Source: Chersky-840 sp963764205 | Lineage (GTDB): Bacteria; Actinomycetota; Acidimicrobiia; Acidimicrobiales; UBA8190 | Length of the DNA: 64,000 bases | Assembly (NCBI GenBank): GCA_963764205.1 | Contig: CAVXRN010000002.1 | Span: forward strand, 124,001-188,000 | Direction of reading: 5' to 3' | Shown: positions 45,943 to 54,517 of the stretch, one piece after another | Layout of the letters: every line of letters starts with the position of its first letter | Position numbering within the stretch: position 1 is the stretch's first letter | The notes under the pieces: model-generated | What the model was told of the DNA's origin: nothing | Database searches by the model: none | The model's input: only the letters and a program-made list of their open reading frames with translations | Made by a program: the position numbers and the translations under genes

Positions 45943-46232
45943 GCGTCGCTCGGCGCTGTGGCTCCGAGCAGGTGCTCGATGGCCTCGATCCTTCTGGTCA
46001 CCCGTGCTTCGGACTCCGCCGTGCCGTGTGCGTACTCGATCGAAGCCGCGGCGCGCGCCGCCGTCGTCTCCACCGTGGCCTGTACCTCACCCAACCGGCG
46101 CTCGAGCGTCGTCAGCATCTCCAGACGCGCGTCGATGGCGTCGAGCCGGGCGTGGAGTTGGGCGAACGCCCGACGTTCGACCCAACCCTGCGCACGCTGC
46201 AAGAAGCGTTTCACGGTCCGTAGGATTGCCAC
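45939..46232 (-). CDS. Small coiled-coil protein
   Basis: A 97-residue, mostly helical protein (FLQRAQGWVERRAFAQLHAR, LDAIDARLEMLTTLERRL, RRIEAIEHLLG) with heptad spacing. No family is recognised. It is translated just before the tandem glycosyltransferase with a four-base overlap, so it may be a scaffold for that enzyme. Confidence 0.7.
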   Translation of the reverse strand: MAILRTVKRFLQRAQGWVERRAFAQLHARLDAIDARLEMLTTLERRLGEVQATVETTAARAAASIEYAHGTAESEARVTRRIEAIEHLLGATAPSDA

Positions 46233-46247
46233 TGCGCCACGCGAGCG

Positions 46248-47471
46248 TCAAGCGACCGCCATATCGGGGGCCCGGCGCGCGTGCTCCACCCACCGCACCA
46301 GGGGCTCGGCCACCACCGGCCACTGGAACTGCTCCAGTGTCGGCCCGAAGTCCGCCCCGGGCAGCCCGTCGCGCAGCAATCGCAGGAGCGCTGCGGCGAT
46401 GGCGTCGACGTCGCCCGGGGCCACCGTGATCCCGAGGCCCCGGCCGGCCACGAGCTCGCCCAGCGCGTCACCGGCGCTCAGGATCATCGGTCGTCGCGCC
46501 CACAGGTAGTCGAGGATGCGGGTGCGGAACGAGAACCGGGTCTCGAGGTTGTCGAGGTGGATGCTGACCGCGACGTCGGCGTCGAGGAGATAGCTCCCCC
46601 ATGCCTGGTACGGCACCCACCCGTCGTTGAAGAAGACCGTGGTCCCGGTGAGGCCGAGCTCGTCGCTCACGCGGCGCAATTCGACGGCCCGCGCCATCTC
46701 CGCCACGGCGGGGTTGGGATTGCCCATGCCCGCGAACACGAGGCGGACCGACGGGATCGGCCCCCGGACCCGGTCGACGGCGCGCACGAGCGAGACCGGG
46801 TCGAACCAGTCGTACACGCCCCCGCCCCACACCACGACCCGGTCGTCGGCCCCGATGGCCGGGAAGTGCCGGCGCAGCACAGGCCCTGCCGGCACCGGCG
46901 GCGTCGGAGGCAGGCCGAAGGGCACGACGTCGACGAGGCGGCGCAACGTGGCGTCGTCGTCGTAGGTCGCCGGGTTCACCCGTCCCGCGTGGGAGAGCGC
47001 ACCGAGCCAGAAGTCGCGCTGGCGTTCGCTGGCGCACACGAAGAAGTCACCTCGGGCGAGGTCCTCGTTGATGACCGAGACCTGGTGTGCCACGGCCGGG
47101 CCGTGCACCGCCTCGGTGCGCCCGCCGCGCTCGAGGTTCTCGAGATGGGTGGGGATGTACATGTCGATCGCCAGCGGACGCGAGCTGGACGCGACCTCGG
47201 GATGACGACGCACGACACTGGTCGGTGCAAAAACGACGTCGCACTCCTCGACGAGCGCACCGAGCGCCTCCGCGTCGTCCGCCCCCCCGTCCTCCGCCAC
47301 GGAGCACACTCGCATGGCCCCGTGCTCCAGGGACACCTCGCCCACCGTGGTGGCGAGGGTGACGGGGCCGAGCGAGGACAACACCTGGGCGAGCCGGAAC
47401 GCCCGGATGGCCGGGCCCGCCATGGCATCGGTGAGGGGGTCGAAGGTCAGGACGAGGATACGAGGCTGCAT
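46248..47471 (-). CDS. Family 4-like glycosyltransferase
   Basis: A 407-residue GT-B protein: RILVLTFDPLTDAMAGPAIR at the start, RGDFFVCASERQRDFWLGAL in the middle, VVVWGGGVYDWFDPVSLVRA and NLETRFSFRTRILDYLWARR near the end. It is paralogous to the divergent neighbour at 47541, with the same motifs in the same order. Downstream are the coiled-coil and tandem transferase genes on the same strand. Confidence 0.88.
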   Translation of the reverse strand: MQPRILVLTFDPLTDAMAGPAIRAFRLAQVLSSLGPVTLATTVGEVSLEHGAMRVCSVAEDGGADDAEALGALVEECDVVFAPTSVVRRHPEVASSSRPLAIDMYIPTHLENLERGGRTEAVHGPAVAHQVSVINEDLARGDFFVCASERQRDFWLGALSHAGRVNPATYDDDATLRRLVDVVPFGLPPTPPVPAGPVLRRHFPAIGADDRVVVWGGGVYDWFDPVSLVRAVDRVRGPIPSVRLVFAGMGNPNPAVAEMARAVELRRVSDELGLTGTTVFFNDGWVPYQAWGSYLLDADVAVSIHLDNLETRFSFRTRILDYLWARRPMILSAGDALGELVAGRGLGITVAPGDVDAIAAALLRLLRDGLPGADFGPTLEQFQWPVVAEPLVRWVEHARRAPDMAVA

Positions 47472-47540
47472 CAGCGCGCTCTAGGCTCGCACCATGACGG
47501 GGACCGGCACGGGCGCCGTGGCCGGGCGTTCACGGCGTCG

Positions 47541-48977
47541 ATGGTAGTCGGCTCCTCTTCGGCCCCGGCCCCCCACGAGACGCGTCCTCGACGTGTCGTG
47601 GTGATCACCGAAGACGTGCTGAGCTCCAGAATGGCCGGGCCCGCCATCCGGGCATGGCACATCGCCGAGGCGCTCGCGGCGCGCCAGGAGGTCGTGCTCG
47701 CCACGACATCGGAGTTGTGCGAGGTGACCTCCCCGCGCTTCTCGGTGGAATCGGTCGATCGGGACCGTGTGGCCGAGCTCGAGCGATGGTGCGACGTCGT
47801 GGTGCTGCAGGGGTATCTGCTGCACGTCGTCCCCGAGTTGCGAGCCTCGAAGAAGGTGATGCTCTTCGATCTCTACGACCCGCTGCACTTCGAGGCACTC
47901 GAGCTGACCCGCGGCGACGAGGAGCCCGAGCGTTCCGTCAACGTCGCCAACACGGTGGCCACGCTGGAGGAGCAGTTGGTGCGCGGGGACTTCTTCATCT
48001 GCGCCAGCGACAAGCAACGCGACCTGTGGCTCGGGTTCCTGGCCGCCGTCGGACGGGTCAACCCCCGCACCTACGGGGACGACCCGACGCTGCGCCGGCT
48101 CATCGACGTCGTGCCCTTCGGTCTGCCCGACGAGCCGCCGCGCCATACCCGTCCCGCGCTGCGCGGCGTCGTCCCGGGCATCGGGCCCGAGGACGACGTC
48201 GTGATCTGGGGGGGAGGGCTCTACGACTGGTTCGACCCCGCGACGCTCATCGCGGCGATCGACAAGGTGCGGCGTACCCGACCTCGAGTTCGGCTGTACT
48301 TCCTGGGCACGCGCCATCCCAAGCCCGACATCGCCGAGTCCGGTGCCGCGGTCGAGGCCCGTCGCCTGTCGCAGCACCTCGGGTTGACCGGGACCCACGT
48401 GTTCTTCAACGACGACTGGGTCGAGTACCACGACCGGCAGAACTACCTGATGGAGGCCGACGTCGGCGTGAGCCTCCATCTCGACCATCTCGAGACGGCG
48501 TACTCCTTCCGGACTCGGCTGCTCGACTATCTCTGGGCCGGGCTCCCCATCGTCGCCACGGTCGGCGACGGCTTCGCCGAGGTCATCTCGGCCCACGCGC
48601 TCGGGGCCGTCGTCCCGAGCGGCGATGTCGACGCCGTGGCCGGCGCGCTGGACGTGCTGCTCGGCGACCGTCGCGCCCGGGCCGCGTGCCGAGAGCGGGC
48701 CCAGGTGGTGGCGGCGGAGTTCCGATGGTCGGTCGTGCTCGAGCCGCTGCTCAGGTTCTGTGCCGACCCCCACCGCGCCCCCGACGAACCGGGGTGGCCG
48801 GGGGAGGGCCCGGTGGTGCCGACCGGGGTGCCCGGCGCAGGGCAGTCCGGGGCAGGGCAGTCCGGGGCACTCGGCCTGGGTATGAGCAGTGCAGTGCGCC
48901 TCTATCGCCAAGGCGGATTGCGGGCCGTGGCAGGCGGTGTGCGACGGCGCCTGGCCCCGATCGCACGCCGACGGTGA
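47541..48977 (+). CDS. Family 4-like glycosyltransferase
   Basis: A 478-residue GT-B protein with VVVITEDVLSSRMAGPAIRA, RGDFFICASDKQRDLWLGFL, VVIWGGGLYDWFDPATLIAA and HLETAYSFRTRLLDYLWAGL, motif for motif like its divergent neighbour at 46248. It has an extra C-terminal tail with a repeated GAGQSGAGQSG. ATG 47541 leaves ~70 bases between the two starts, a shared promoter region. Confidence 0.88.
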   Translation: MVVGSSSAPAPHETRPRRVVVITEDVLSSRMAGPAIRAWHIAEALAARQEVVLATTSELCEVTSPRFSVESVDRDRVAELERWCDVVVLQGYLLHVVPELRASKKVMLFDLYDPLHFEALELTRGDEEPERSVNVANTVATLEEQLVRGDFFICASDKQRDLWLGFLAAVGRVNPRTYGDDPTLRRLIDVVPFGLPDEPPRHTRPALRGVVPGIGPEDDVVIWGGGLYDWFDPATLIAAIDKVRRTRPRVRLYFLGTRHPKPDIAESGAAVEARRLSQHLGLTGTHVFFNDDWVEYHDRQNYLMEADVGVSLHLDHLETAYSFRTRLLDYLWAGLPIVATVGDGFAEVISAHALGAVVPSGDVDAVAGALDVLLGDRRARAACRERAQVVAAEFRWSVVLEPLLRFCADPHRAPDEPGWPGEGPVVPTGVPGAGQSGAGQSGALGLGMSSAVRLYRQGGLRAVAGGVRRRLAPIARRR

Positions 48978-48982
48978 CGGGC

Positions 48983-49001
48983 CCGGGGTAAAGGTCCCCG
49001 G
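48983..49001 (+). terminator. Hairpin after glycosyltransferase gene
   Basis: Six-base stem (ccgggg / ccccgg) with a seven-base loop, six bases after the stop. No U-tract, so termination is uncertain. Confidence 0.35.
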
Positions 49002-49052
49002 CCCCGATGTCGATGGTGAAGGGTCCGACGTCGAGGAGTGCCCCCTGTGGAA

Positions 49053-51311
49053 ATGTCCTGTGCGAGGCGACGCGCCCTGAGTATCCGGATGGCGCTCGGA
49101 GTCGCGGTGGTGGCCGGAGCCCTGTGGGGAGCCGGCGCGACCCAGGCGCAAGCCGCCGTGCAGGCCCACGCCGCGTCGATCACGCTCAAGTGGACCCAGA
49201 CGCTCAATGATGCCGGCGGGCCCATCGCGCTGTCGTCACCCAACGTCGCCAATCTCGCCGGTGGCCCTGCGGTCGTGGTCGGTGACCGCGCCGGCAACGT
49301 CTACGCCTTCAACCTGACATCGGGGGCGACCGTGCCCGGATGGCCGGTGAGCACCGGGGTCCCGATCGACTCGACCCCATCGGTCGCGTCCATCAGCGGC
49401 AACGGGCTCGACTCGGTGTTCGTGGGTGAGGGCAACGCGGCGACGCCGACGTCGGGGGGCTACCTCGGCATCACGCCCCAGGGTGCCACGATGTGGTTCA
49501 CCAACGTCCAGAACCCCTCCACCGACACGGCACCGGCGAAAGCCGTGCAGGCGTCGATGGCGGTCGGCAACCTCAACGGGGCCACCGACGTGGTCGCCGG
49601 CTCCCTGGGCGAGGTCGGCCAGGCCATGAACGCGTCCAACGGCGCCATGTTGCCGGGCTTCCCCTGGTTCCAGGCCGACAGCAACTTCACGACCCCGGCC
49701 CTGGGCGACGTCTACGCCAACGGCCGGACCGACATCATCGAAGGTGGCGACTCCTCGAACGGTTCGGCCTACGGCACGACCTACACCAACGGCGGGCACA
49801 TCCGGGTGCTCAGTCCCACGGGCAACGCCGGCACCGGGAACCCCGCCGGGGGCCTCGTGTGCCAGCACAACTTCGACCAGACGGTGCAGTCGTCGCCGGC
49901 TGTCGGTGAGCTCGGCGGGAGCGTCGGCATCGTCTTCGGCACCGGTGCCACCTTCGGTGGCGCCAGCACCACCAACGACCTCATCGAGGTCGACGCCCAC
50001 TGCAACCCGCGCTGGATCGACAAGCTCGATGGCACGACCACGAGCAGCCCCGCACTGGCGGACGTGCTCGGCAACGGCCAGCTCCAGGTGGTCGAGGGCA
50101 CGCGTGTGGGCTCGGGCGGCGGCATCTGGGTCCTCAACGCCGGCTCCGGCGCCACGGTCTGGCACGCGGCCACCGCGGGCCAGGTCATCGGCTCGCCCGT
50201 CACCGCCGACATCGTCGGGACCGGGTACCAGGACATCCTCGTGCCGACGACGGCCGGGATGCAGATCTTCGACGGGCCTTCGGGCGCGCTGGTCGCCACC
50301 TTGGGCCAGAGCGCGGGCCTCGCCTTCCAGAACTCCCCGCTCGTGACCGACGACGCGGACGGCACCCTCGGGATCACCCTGGCGGGCTACAACTCGAGCA
50401 ACCAGGGTGTGATCCAGCACTACGAGGTGGACGGGAGCCGCGGTGCCACGTACAACGAAGCCGGCGCGTGGCCCATGTTCCACCACGACCCGCAACTGAC
50501 CGGTGACACGGGGCTGCCGTCGCCGGTGGTCCAGGTGCCCTGCAACGCGCCCGCGGGCACCCCGGTGGGCTACGACATGACAGCGTCGGACGGCGGCGTC
50601 TTCAACTACGGGAACCTGCCCTTCTGCGGGTCGACCGGCAACCTCCTGCTGACCAAGCCCGTGGTGGGCATGGCCGTCACCCATGACGGGGGCGGGTACT
50701 GGTTGGTGGCGAGCGACGGCGGAGTCTTCGCCTTCGGCGACGCCGCGTTCCACGGCTCGGCCGGGAACATCGCCCTCACCAAACCGGTCGTCGGCATGGC
50801 CGTCACCCCTGACGGCGGCGGCTACTGGTTGGTGGCGAGCGACGGCGGGGTCTTCGCCTACGGCGACGCCGCGTTCTACGGCTCGGCCGGGAACATCGCC
50901 CTCACCAAACCGGTCGTCGGCATGGCCGTCACCCCTGACGGCGGTGGCTACTGGTTGGTGGCGAGCGACGGCGGGGTCTTCTCCTACGGCGACGCCAGGT
51001 TCCACGGCTCGACGGGCAACATCCACCTCACCAAGCCGGTGGTCGGCATGGCGGCGGACTCGAGCACGGGTGGCTACTGGTTGGTGGCGAGCGACGGCGG
51101 GGTGTTCGCCTTCGGCGCGCCCTTCTACGGCTCGGCCGGCAATCTGCGCCTGGCGAGGCCCGTGGTGGGGATGATGGCGACGCGCGGTGGCACCGGGTAC
51201 CGGCTCACGGCGGGCGACGGCGGCATCTTCTCCTACGGGACCGCACCGTTCTACGGCTCCACCGGGAATATCGCCCTGACCCAGCCCGTCGTCGGGGTGG
51301 CCGGGTTCTGA
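49053..51311 (+). CDS. Secreted FG-GAP/PQQ-like propeller protein with six GGYW repeats
   Basis: A ~752-residue exported protein, paralogue of the one at 35393. Signal peptide in residues ~1-35 (RMALGVAVVAGALWGAGA ... AQA). The propeller region shows GPAVVVGDRAGNVYAFNLTSG, SSPALADVLGNGQLQVVEG and TTAGMQIFDGPSGALVAT, aligned step by step with the paralogue. Six ~42-residue repeats close the protein (GYWLVASDGGVFAFGDAAF). ATG 49053 has GAGGAG 14 bases upstream; GTG 49038 is in frame but overlaps that site. The function is unknown. Confidence 0.86.
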   Translation: MSCARRRALSIRMALGVAVVAGALWGAGATQAQAAVQAHAASITLKWTQTLNDAGGPIALSSPNVANLAGGPAVVVGDRAGNVYAFNLTSGATVPGWPVSTGVPIDSTPSVASISGNGLDSVFVGEGNAATPTSGGYLGITPQGATMWFTNVQNPSTDTAPAKAVQASMAVGNLNGATDVVAGSLGEVGQAMNASNGAMLPGFPWFQADSNFTTPALGDVYANGRTDIIEGGDSSNGSAYGTTYTNGGHIRVLSPTGNAGTGNPAGGLVCQHNFDQTVQSSPAVGELGGSVGIVFGTGATFGGASTTNDLIEVDAHCNPRWIDKLDGTTTSSPALADVLGNGQLQVVEGTRVGSGGGIWVLNAGSGATVWHAATAGQVIGSPVTADIVGTGYQDILVPTTAGMQIFDGPSGALVATLGQSAGLAFQNSPLVTDDADGTLGITLAGYNSSNQGVIQHYEVDGSRGATYNEAGAWPMFHHDPQLTGDTGLPSPVVQVPCNAPAGTPVGYDMTASDGGVFNYGNLPFCGSTGNLLLTKPVVGMAVTHDGGGYWLVASDGGVFAFGDAAFHGSAGNIALTKPVVGMAVTPDGGGYWLVASDGGVFAYGDAAFYGSAGNIALTKPVVGMAVTPDGGGYWLVASDGGVFSYGDARFHGSTGNIHLTKPVVGMAADSSTGGYWLVASDGGVFAFGAPFYGSAGNLRLARPVVGMMATRGGTGYRLTAGDGGIFSYGTAPFYGSTGNIALTQPVVGVAGF
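50754..50992 (+). repeat. 126-bp tandem duplication of GGYW repeat units
   Basis: Sequence at 50754 recurs at 50880 (offset 126 bp, 42 codons) with almost no change for about 110 bases. It shows that single repeat units have been copied recently while the number of units has stayed at six. Confidence 0.85.
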
Positions 51312-51315
51312 CCGG

Positions 51316-52509
51316 TCAGCCGCCCTGGGCTTCGTGCCGGGCGCGCACCGCGGTGAGGAACCCGGCGTAACGGCGGATCAGCTCGGGCCACTGGTAGTAG
51401 CGCTGGACGTAGTCGTGGCCGCGGGTGCCGAGCAGTGTCCGCAGCGCGGCGTCGTCGCCCAGTCGTTCGAGCACGGCCTCGAATTCGCGGTAGGAGCCGA
51501 ACCACAACCCACCGCCGGACCGTTCGCAATGCTCGCGGGTGGGGTCGCACGTGGCGTTGACCATGACCGGCACCGACTGCTCCCACGCCTCGAGGACGAC
51601 GAGCGAGAACGACTCCAGGGCCGAGGGGGAGATCGAGACCATGGCGTCGCGCACGATGTCGCACTTGTCGGCCTCGTCGACGGTGCCGGTGAGGACGATG
51701 TCGGGGTGCGCGGGGATCGACGCCGCCCTGGGCCCGACCAGGGCCAGGGCCAGGGGGCCGGGATGGCGCTTCTTGTAGGTGGCGAAGAACGCCGCCAACA
51801 TCGACGAGCCCTTGTGCTCGTCGACCCGACCGACGCTCACGACGTAGGGACGGTCGCCGATACCGAGGACCTCCCCGCCGCGCCGTCCGCCCTCGACGAC
51901 GGGGGAGACCCCGAGCCCGAGCTCGATCTGGGGGATCTGGGCCACCCGGTGCCGGCGTTGCACCAGCCGGCGTTCGGCCGCGGTGTGGTAACAGATGGCA
52001 TCGGCGTGGGCGAAGGTGGCGTCGAACACCTTGAGGTAAAGCGCCGGCTCGTCGTGGGCGGCGGGATGCAGCACCCGCGGTGTCGTGGTCGATTCCATGC
52101 CCATGACCGTGGGGTAGTAGAGGTAGGGGTAGAACGCGACGACCTGGGCGTCGCTCTTGCGCAGCGCCGCCACGAGGTCCGGGGTGACCGGCCCGTTGAG
52201 CTCGAGCCAGCGGCGCGCCTGTTCGAGGCTGGCATGCGCCGGCGCCATCCGCAGCCGCGCATCGAGCTCGTAGAACTCGGGCACCCGACCCGACGTCGAG
52301 GCGAACCGGTGGACCGTGACGTCGTTCAGGACGCTGTCGCCGGCCGGCAGCACGTTGTCCCACGTGATGTGGTCGAGCGCGCAGGTCGTGAAGACCTCGA
52401 CCTGCCACCCGCACTCGGCCACGAGGTGCTCGGCCAGCTGGCGTGCTGCGGACTCGGCTCCCCCCATGACCTCGACGCCGTAGCGCGGGGTGACGAAGGC
52501 GACCCGCAT
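51316..52509 (-). CDS. Family 4 glycosyltransferase (module B)
   Basis: A 397-residue GT-B enzyme. It starts MRVAFVTPRYGVEVMGGAES and has YVVSVGRVDEHKGSSMLAAF, GTVDEADKCDIVRDAMV and PSALESFSLVVLEAWEQSVPVM with the E-x7-E pair. It matches the gene at 41432 in length and motif order. ATG 52509 starts two bases after the stop of the methyltransferase gene upstream. It converges on the propeller gene with four bases between stops. Confidence 0.93.
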   Translation of the reverse strand: MRVAFVTPRYGVEVMGGAESAARQLAEHLVAECGWQVEVFTTCALDHITWDNVLPAGDSVLNDVTVHRFASTSGRVPEFYELDARLRMAPAHASLEQARRWLELNGPVTPDLVAALRKSDAQVVAFYPYLYYPTVMGMESTTTPRVLHPAAHDEPALYLKVFDATFAHADAICYHTAAERRLVQRRHRVAQIPQIELGLGVSPVVEGGRRGGEVLGIGDRPYVVSVGRVDEHKGSSMLAAFFATYKKRHPGPLALALVGPRAASIPAHPDIVLTGTVDEADKCDIVRDAMVSISPSALESFSLVVLEAWEQSVPVMVNATCDPTREHCERSGGGLWFGSYREFEAVLERLGDDAALRTLLGTRGHDYVQRYYQWPELIRRYAGFLTAVRARHEAQGG

Positions 52510-52511
52510 CG

Positions 52512-53471
52512 TCACCGACGACGGCCCGTGACGAGATAGTCGCGTCCGTCGGCGCCTTCCACCACGTCGGCGTCGAGGCCGAGCTCGTCGAGCACGGCGA
52601 TCCACGTCCGGGGTCGATAGGGCCGGGCCGGGTTGATGTCGGCCTCGAGCGGCGCGTCGTCGGCCGCCCAGCTGGCGGGGGAGAGCGAATGCACCACCAG
52701 GACGCCGCCGGGGGCGAGGCACCGCACCGCACCCTGGAGCAACCGGGCCCGCTCGACCTGCCCCGATCCCTCCACCAGGCCCGACAGCACCACGCCGTGG
52801 AGCGAGCCCGACGCGACGGCCCCCACGTGGTCCACGACGTCTTCGAACCGCACGTCCAACGCCTCGAGCGCCTCGGGCAGCGCCTGGGGGCGGGGGTCCA
52901 CCCCATAGGCGTCCACCCCGCTCGCCACGAGCGGGCGCACGAGCCATCCGTCCCCGCACGCCGCGTGCAGGACGCGCCCACCCCGGCCGCCGAGCGTCTC
53001 GGTCACCGACGCCACCCACCATGCCCCGGTGTGATGCGCCCACGGTACCTCGACCGCCACCGACGGCGGGACGGCCAACGCCTCGACCTGGCGGCGCAGC
53101 TCGCTCACCTGGGCATCGAGCACGTGCAGCGCACGGCTGACGGCGGTGGCGAATTCGCTCACCTGGTGCGTCACGTACCGCAGGTACCAGAGGTTGAGCG
53201 ACCGCAGCCCGCGCTTGACCGCCGTACCGCCCGGACGACGCGACTCGACGGGCACCACGGGGTCGATGAACACCGACGCGTCCACCAGTCGGAGCATGTC
53301 TCGCAGCGCCGCGCCGCGGCCTCCCAGGGGGGAGTGGGCCAAGAAGAGCTGGTCGAGCTCGCGCTCGACGGTAGGGGGGAGGTCGCCCGAGGCCCGGCGG
53401 CGGCGGACCTCGTCGTCGATGTCGCGCCGGACCTCCTCGAGATACCTCCGGTCCGCGTCGTCGGTCACCAC
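52512..53471 (-). CDS. SAM-dependent methyltransferase (module B)
   Basis: A 319-residue protein. The N-terminal part is helical and charged (RRYLEEVRRDIDDEVRRRRA, LDAQVSELRRQVEAL); the C-terminal part is a class I methyltransferase (VLHAACGDGWLVRPLVASGV, VDAYGVDPRPQAL, LAPGGVLVVHSLSP). It is the counterpart of the gene at 42631, here with an intact SAM loop. Coupled to the GT4 at 51316, it probably modifies the same sugar or acceptor. Confidence 0.88.
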   Translation of the reverse strand: MVTDDADRRYLEEVRRDIDDEVRRRRASGDLPPTVERELDQLFLAHSPLGGRGAALRDMLRLVDASVFIDPVVPVESRRPGGTAVKRGLRSLNLWYLRYVTHQVSEFATAVSRALHVLDAQVSELRRQVEALAVPPSVAVEVPWAHHTGAWWVASVTETLGGRGGRVLHAACGDGWLVRPLVASGVDAYGVDPRPQALPEALEALDVRFEDVVDHVGAVASGSLHGVVLSGLVEGSGQVERARLLQGAVRCLAPGGVLVVHSLSPASWAADDAPLEADINPARPYRPRTWIAVLDELGLDADVVEGADGRDYLVTGRRR

Positions 53472-53487
53472 GTCGCCTCCTCGCGCC

Positions 53488-54423
53488 TCACCGGGGCGGT
53501 GTGCGGCACAGGTAACTGAGCAGGTAGCAATCCTCGATCTCGGCGAACAGCCCTCGGGCGGTGGCGACCTCCTGAACGGAGAACGTGCCCTGCGCCACCG
53601 AGCGCGCCGCGAGGTTGAGGCCTTTCGCCTCCAGGATCTCGAACCCGGAGCCGCGCAGCTTGTCGGTCATCTCGCCGTGGGTGTACTCGTGGTCGTGATC
53701 GGGGTCGATGAACCCTGGTTGCTGAATGCGACACACCCGTGCGTTGGGCGTGTCGAGTGCCAGGTAGCCGCCGGGCCGCAGGATCCGGGCCGCCCCCGCC
53801 AGGACGCGACCTGCCTCGTCCACCGGGACGTGTTCGATGCTCTGGCCCGAGTAGACGAGGTCGAACGACCCATCGTCGTACCGGGCCAGGTCCGACATCG
53901 AGTGGTACTCGTAGTGCACCGGCCCGAGCTCGGTCTGCGTGACGGTGCGCGACACGCTCTCCTGGTAGAGCGCGTTGCGGTCGTCGGGGGGGAGGTCCAC
54001 CACGATGAGCTCGTCGAAGGCGTAGGGGTACCCCATGAGGACCATCGCCCCCTTGTCGGACCCGAGCGCCGTGCCTCCCAGGTCCAGGATGCGGCGGGCG
54101 CGGGGGAGCGACCGGACGAACAGGCTCCGGCTGAAGTGCAGCGCCGGGGCGAGTTGGGTGAAGGGGGCCACGGTCCACCACTCGCTCGAGGCGTAGATCC
54201 ACTCTGCCAACTGCGACGGCGACATCGAGCCGTCCTTGAGGCCAGGGAGGTAGGAGGCCACGCCGGCGGGGTCGGGCTTCCGGCCCAGCAGGAGCTGGTA
54301 CAGGACCTCGAGCTGCATGTCGGGAGGCAGCCCGGCCAGGCCCTTTCCGTTGGTCAGGGCCTTGGCCAGCAATTGCCGCGCCGCGCCTTTGGCGGCGGCT
54401 CGCGAGGGGAGGAGCCGGTCCAT
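53488..54423 (-). CDS. Methyltransferase with DUF4214-like N-terminus
   Basis: A 311-residue protein. Residues ~30-90 resemble DUF4214 (LEVLYQLLLGRKPDPAGVASYL), a module often found in surface-glycan enzymes. Residues ~105-290 form a methyltransferase (ILDLGGTALGSDKGAMVLMG, SFDLVYSGQSIEHVP, LRPGGYLALDTPNARV). It is upstream of the methyltransferase/GT4 pair on the same strand, 16 bases away. Confidence 0.88.
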   Translation of the reverse strand: MDRLLPSRAAAKGAARQLLAKALTNGKGLAGLPPDMQLEVLYQLLLGRKPDPAGVASYLPGLKDGSMSPSQLAEWIYASSEWWTVAPFTQLAPALHFSRSLFVRSLPRARRILDLGGTALGSDKGAMVLMGYPYAFDELIVVDLPPDDRNALYQESVSRTVTQTELGPVHYEYHSMSDLARYDDGSFDLVYSGQSIEHVPVDEAGRVLAGAARILRPGGYLALDTPNARVCRIQQPGFIDPDHDHEYTHGEMTDKLRGSGFEILEAKGLNLAARSVAQGTFSVQEVATARGLFAEIEDCYLLSYLCRTPPR

Positions 54424-54517
54424 CAGGTGGGGTCGACCATGGTCACGTCACCGTAGCCGCCGTGTTCGGCGCGACGGTGTGTGGGTCGTCCGGTAGTCCG
54501 CCTCCCACGGTGCCCCC

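Noticed and set aside
46281..47540. 420-codon upstream extension of the plus-strand glycosyltransferase
   Set aside because: It runs opposite the divergent glycosyltransferase and has no domain; the real start is at about 47541.
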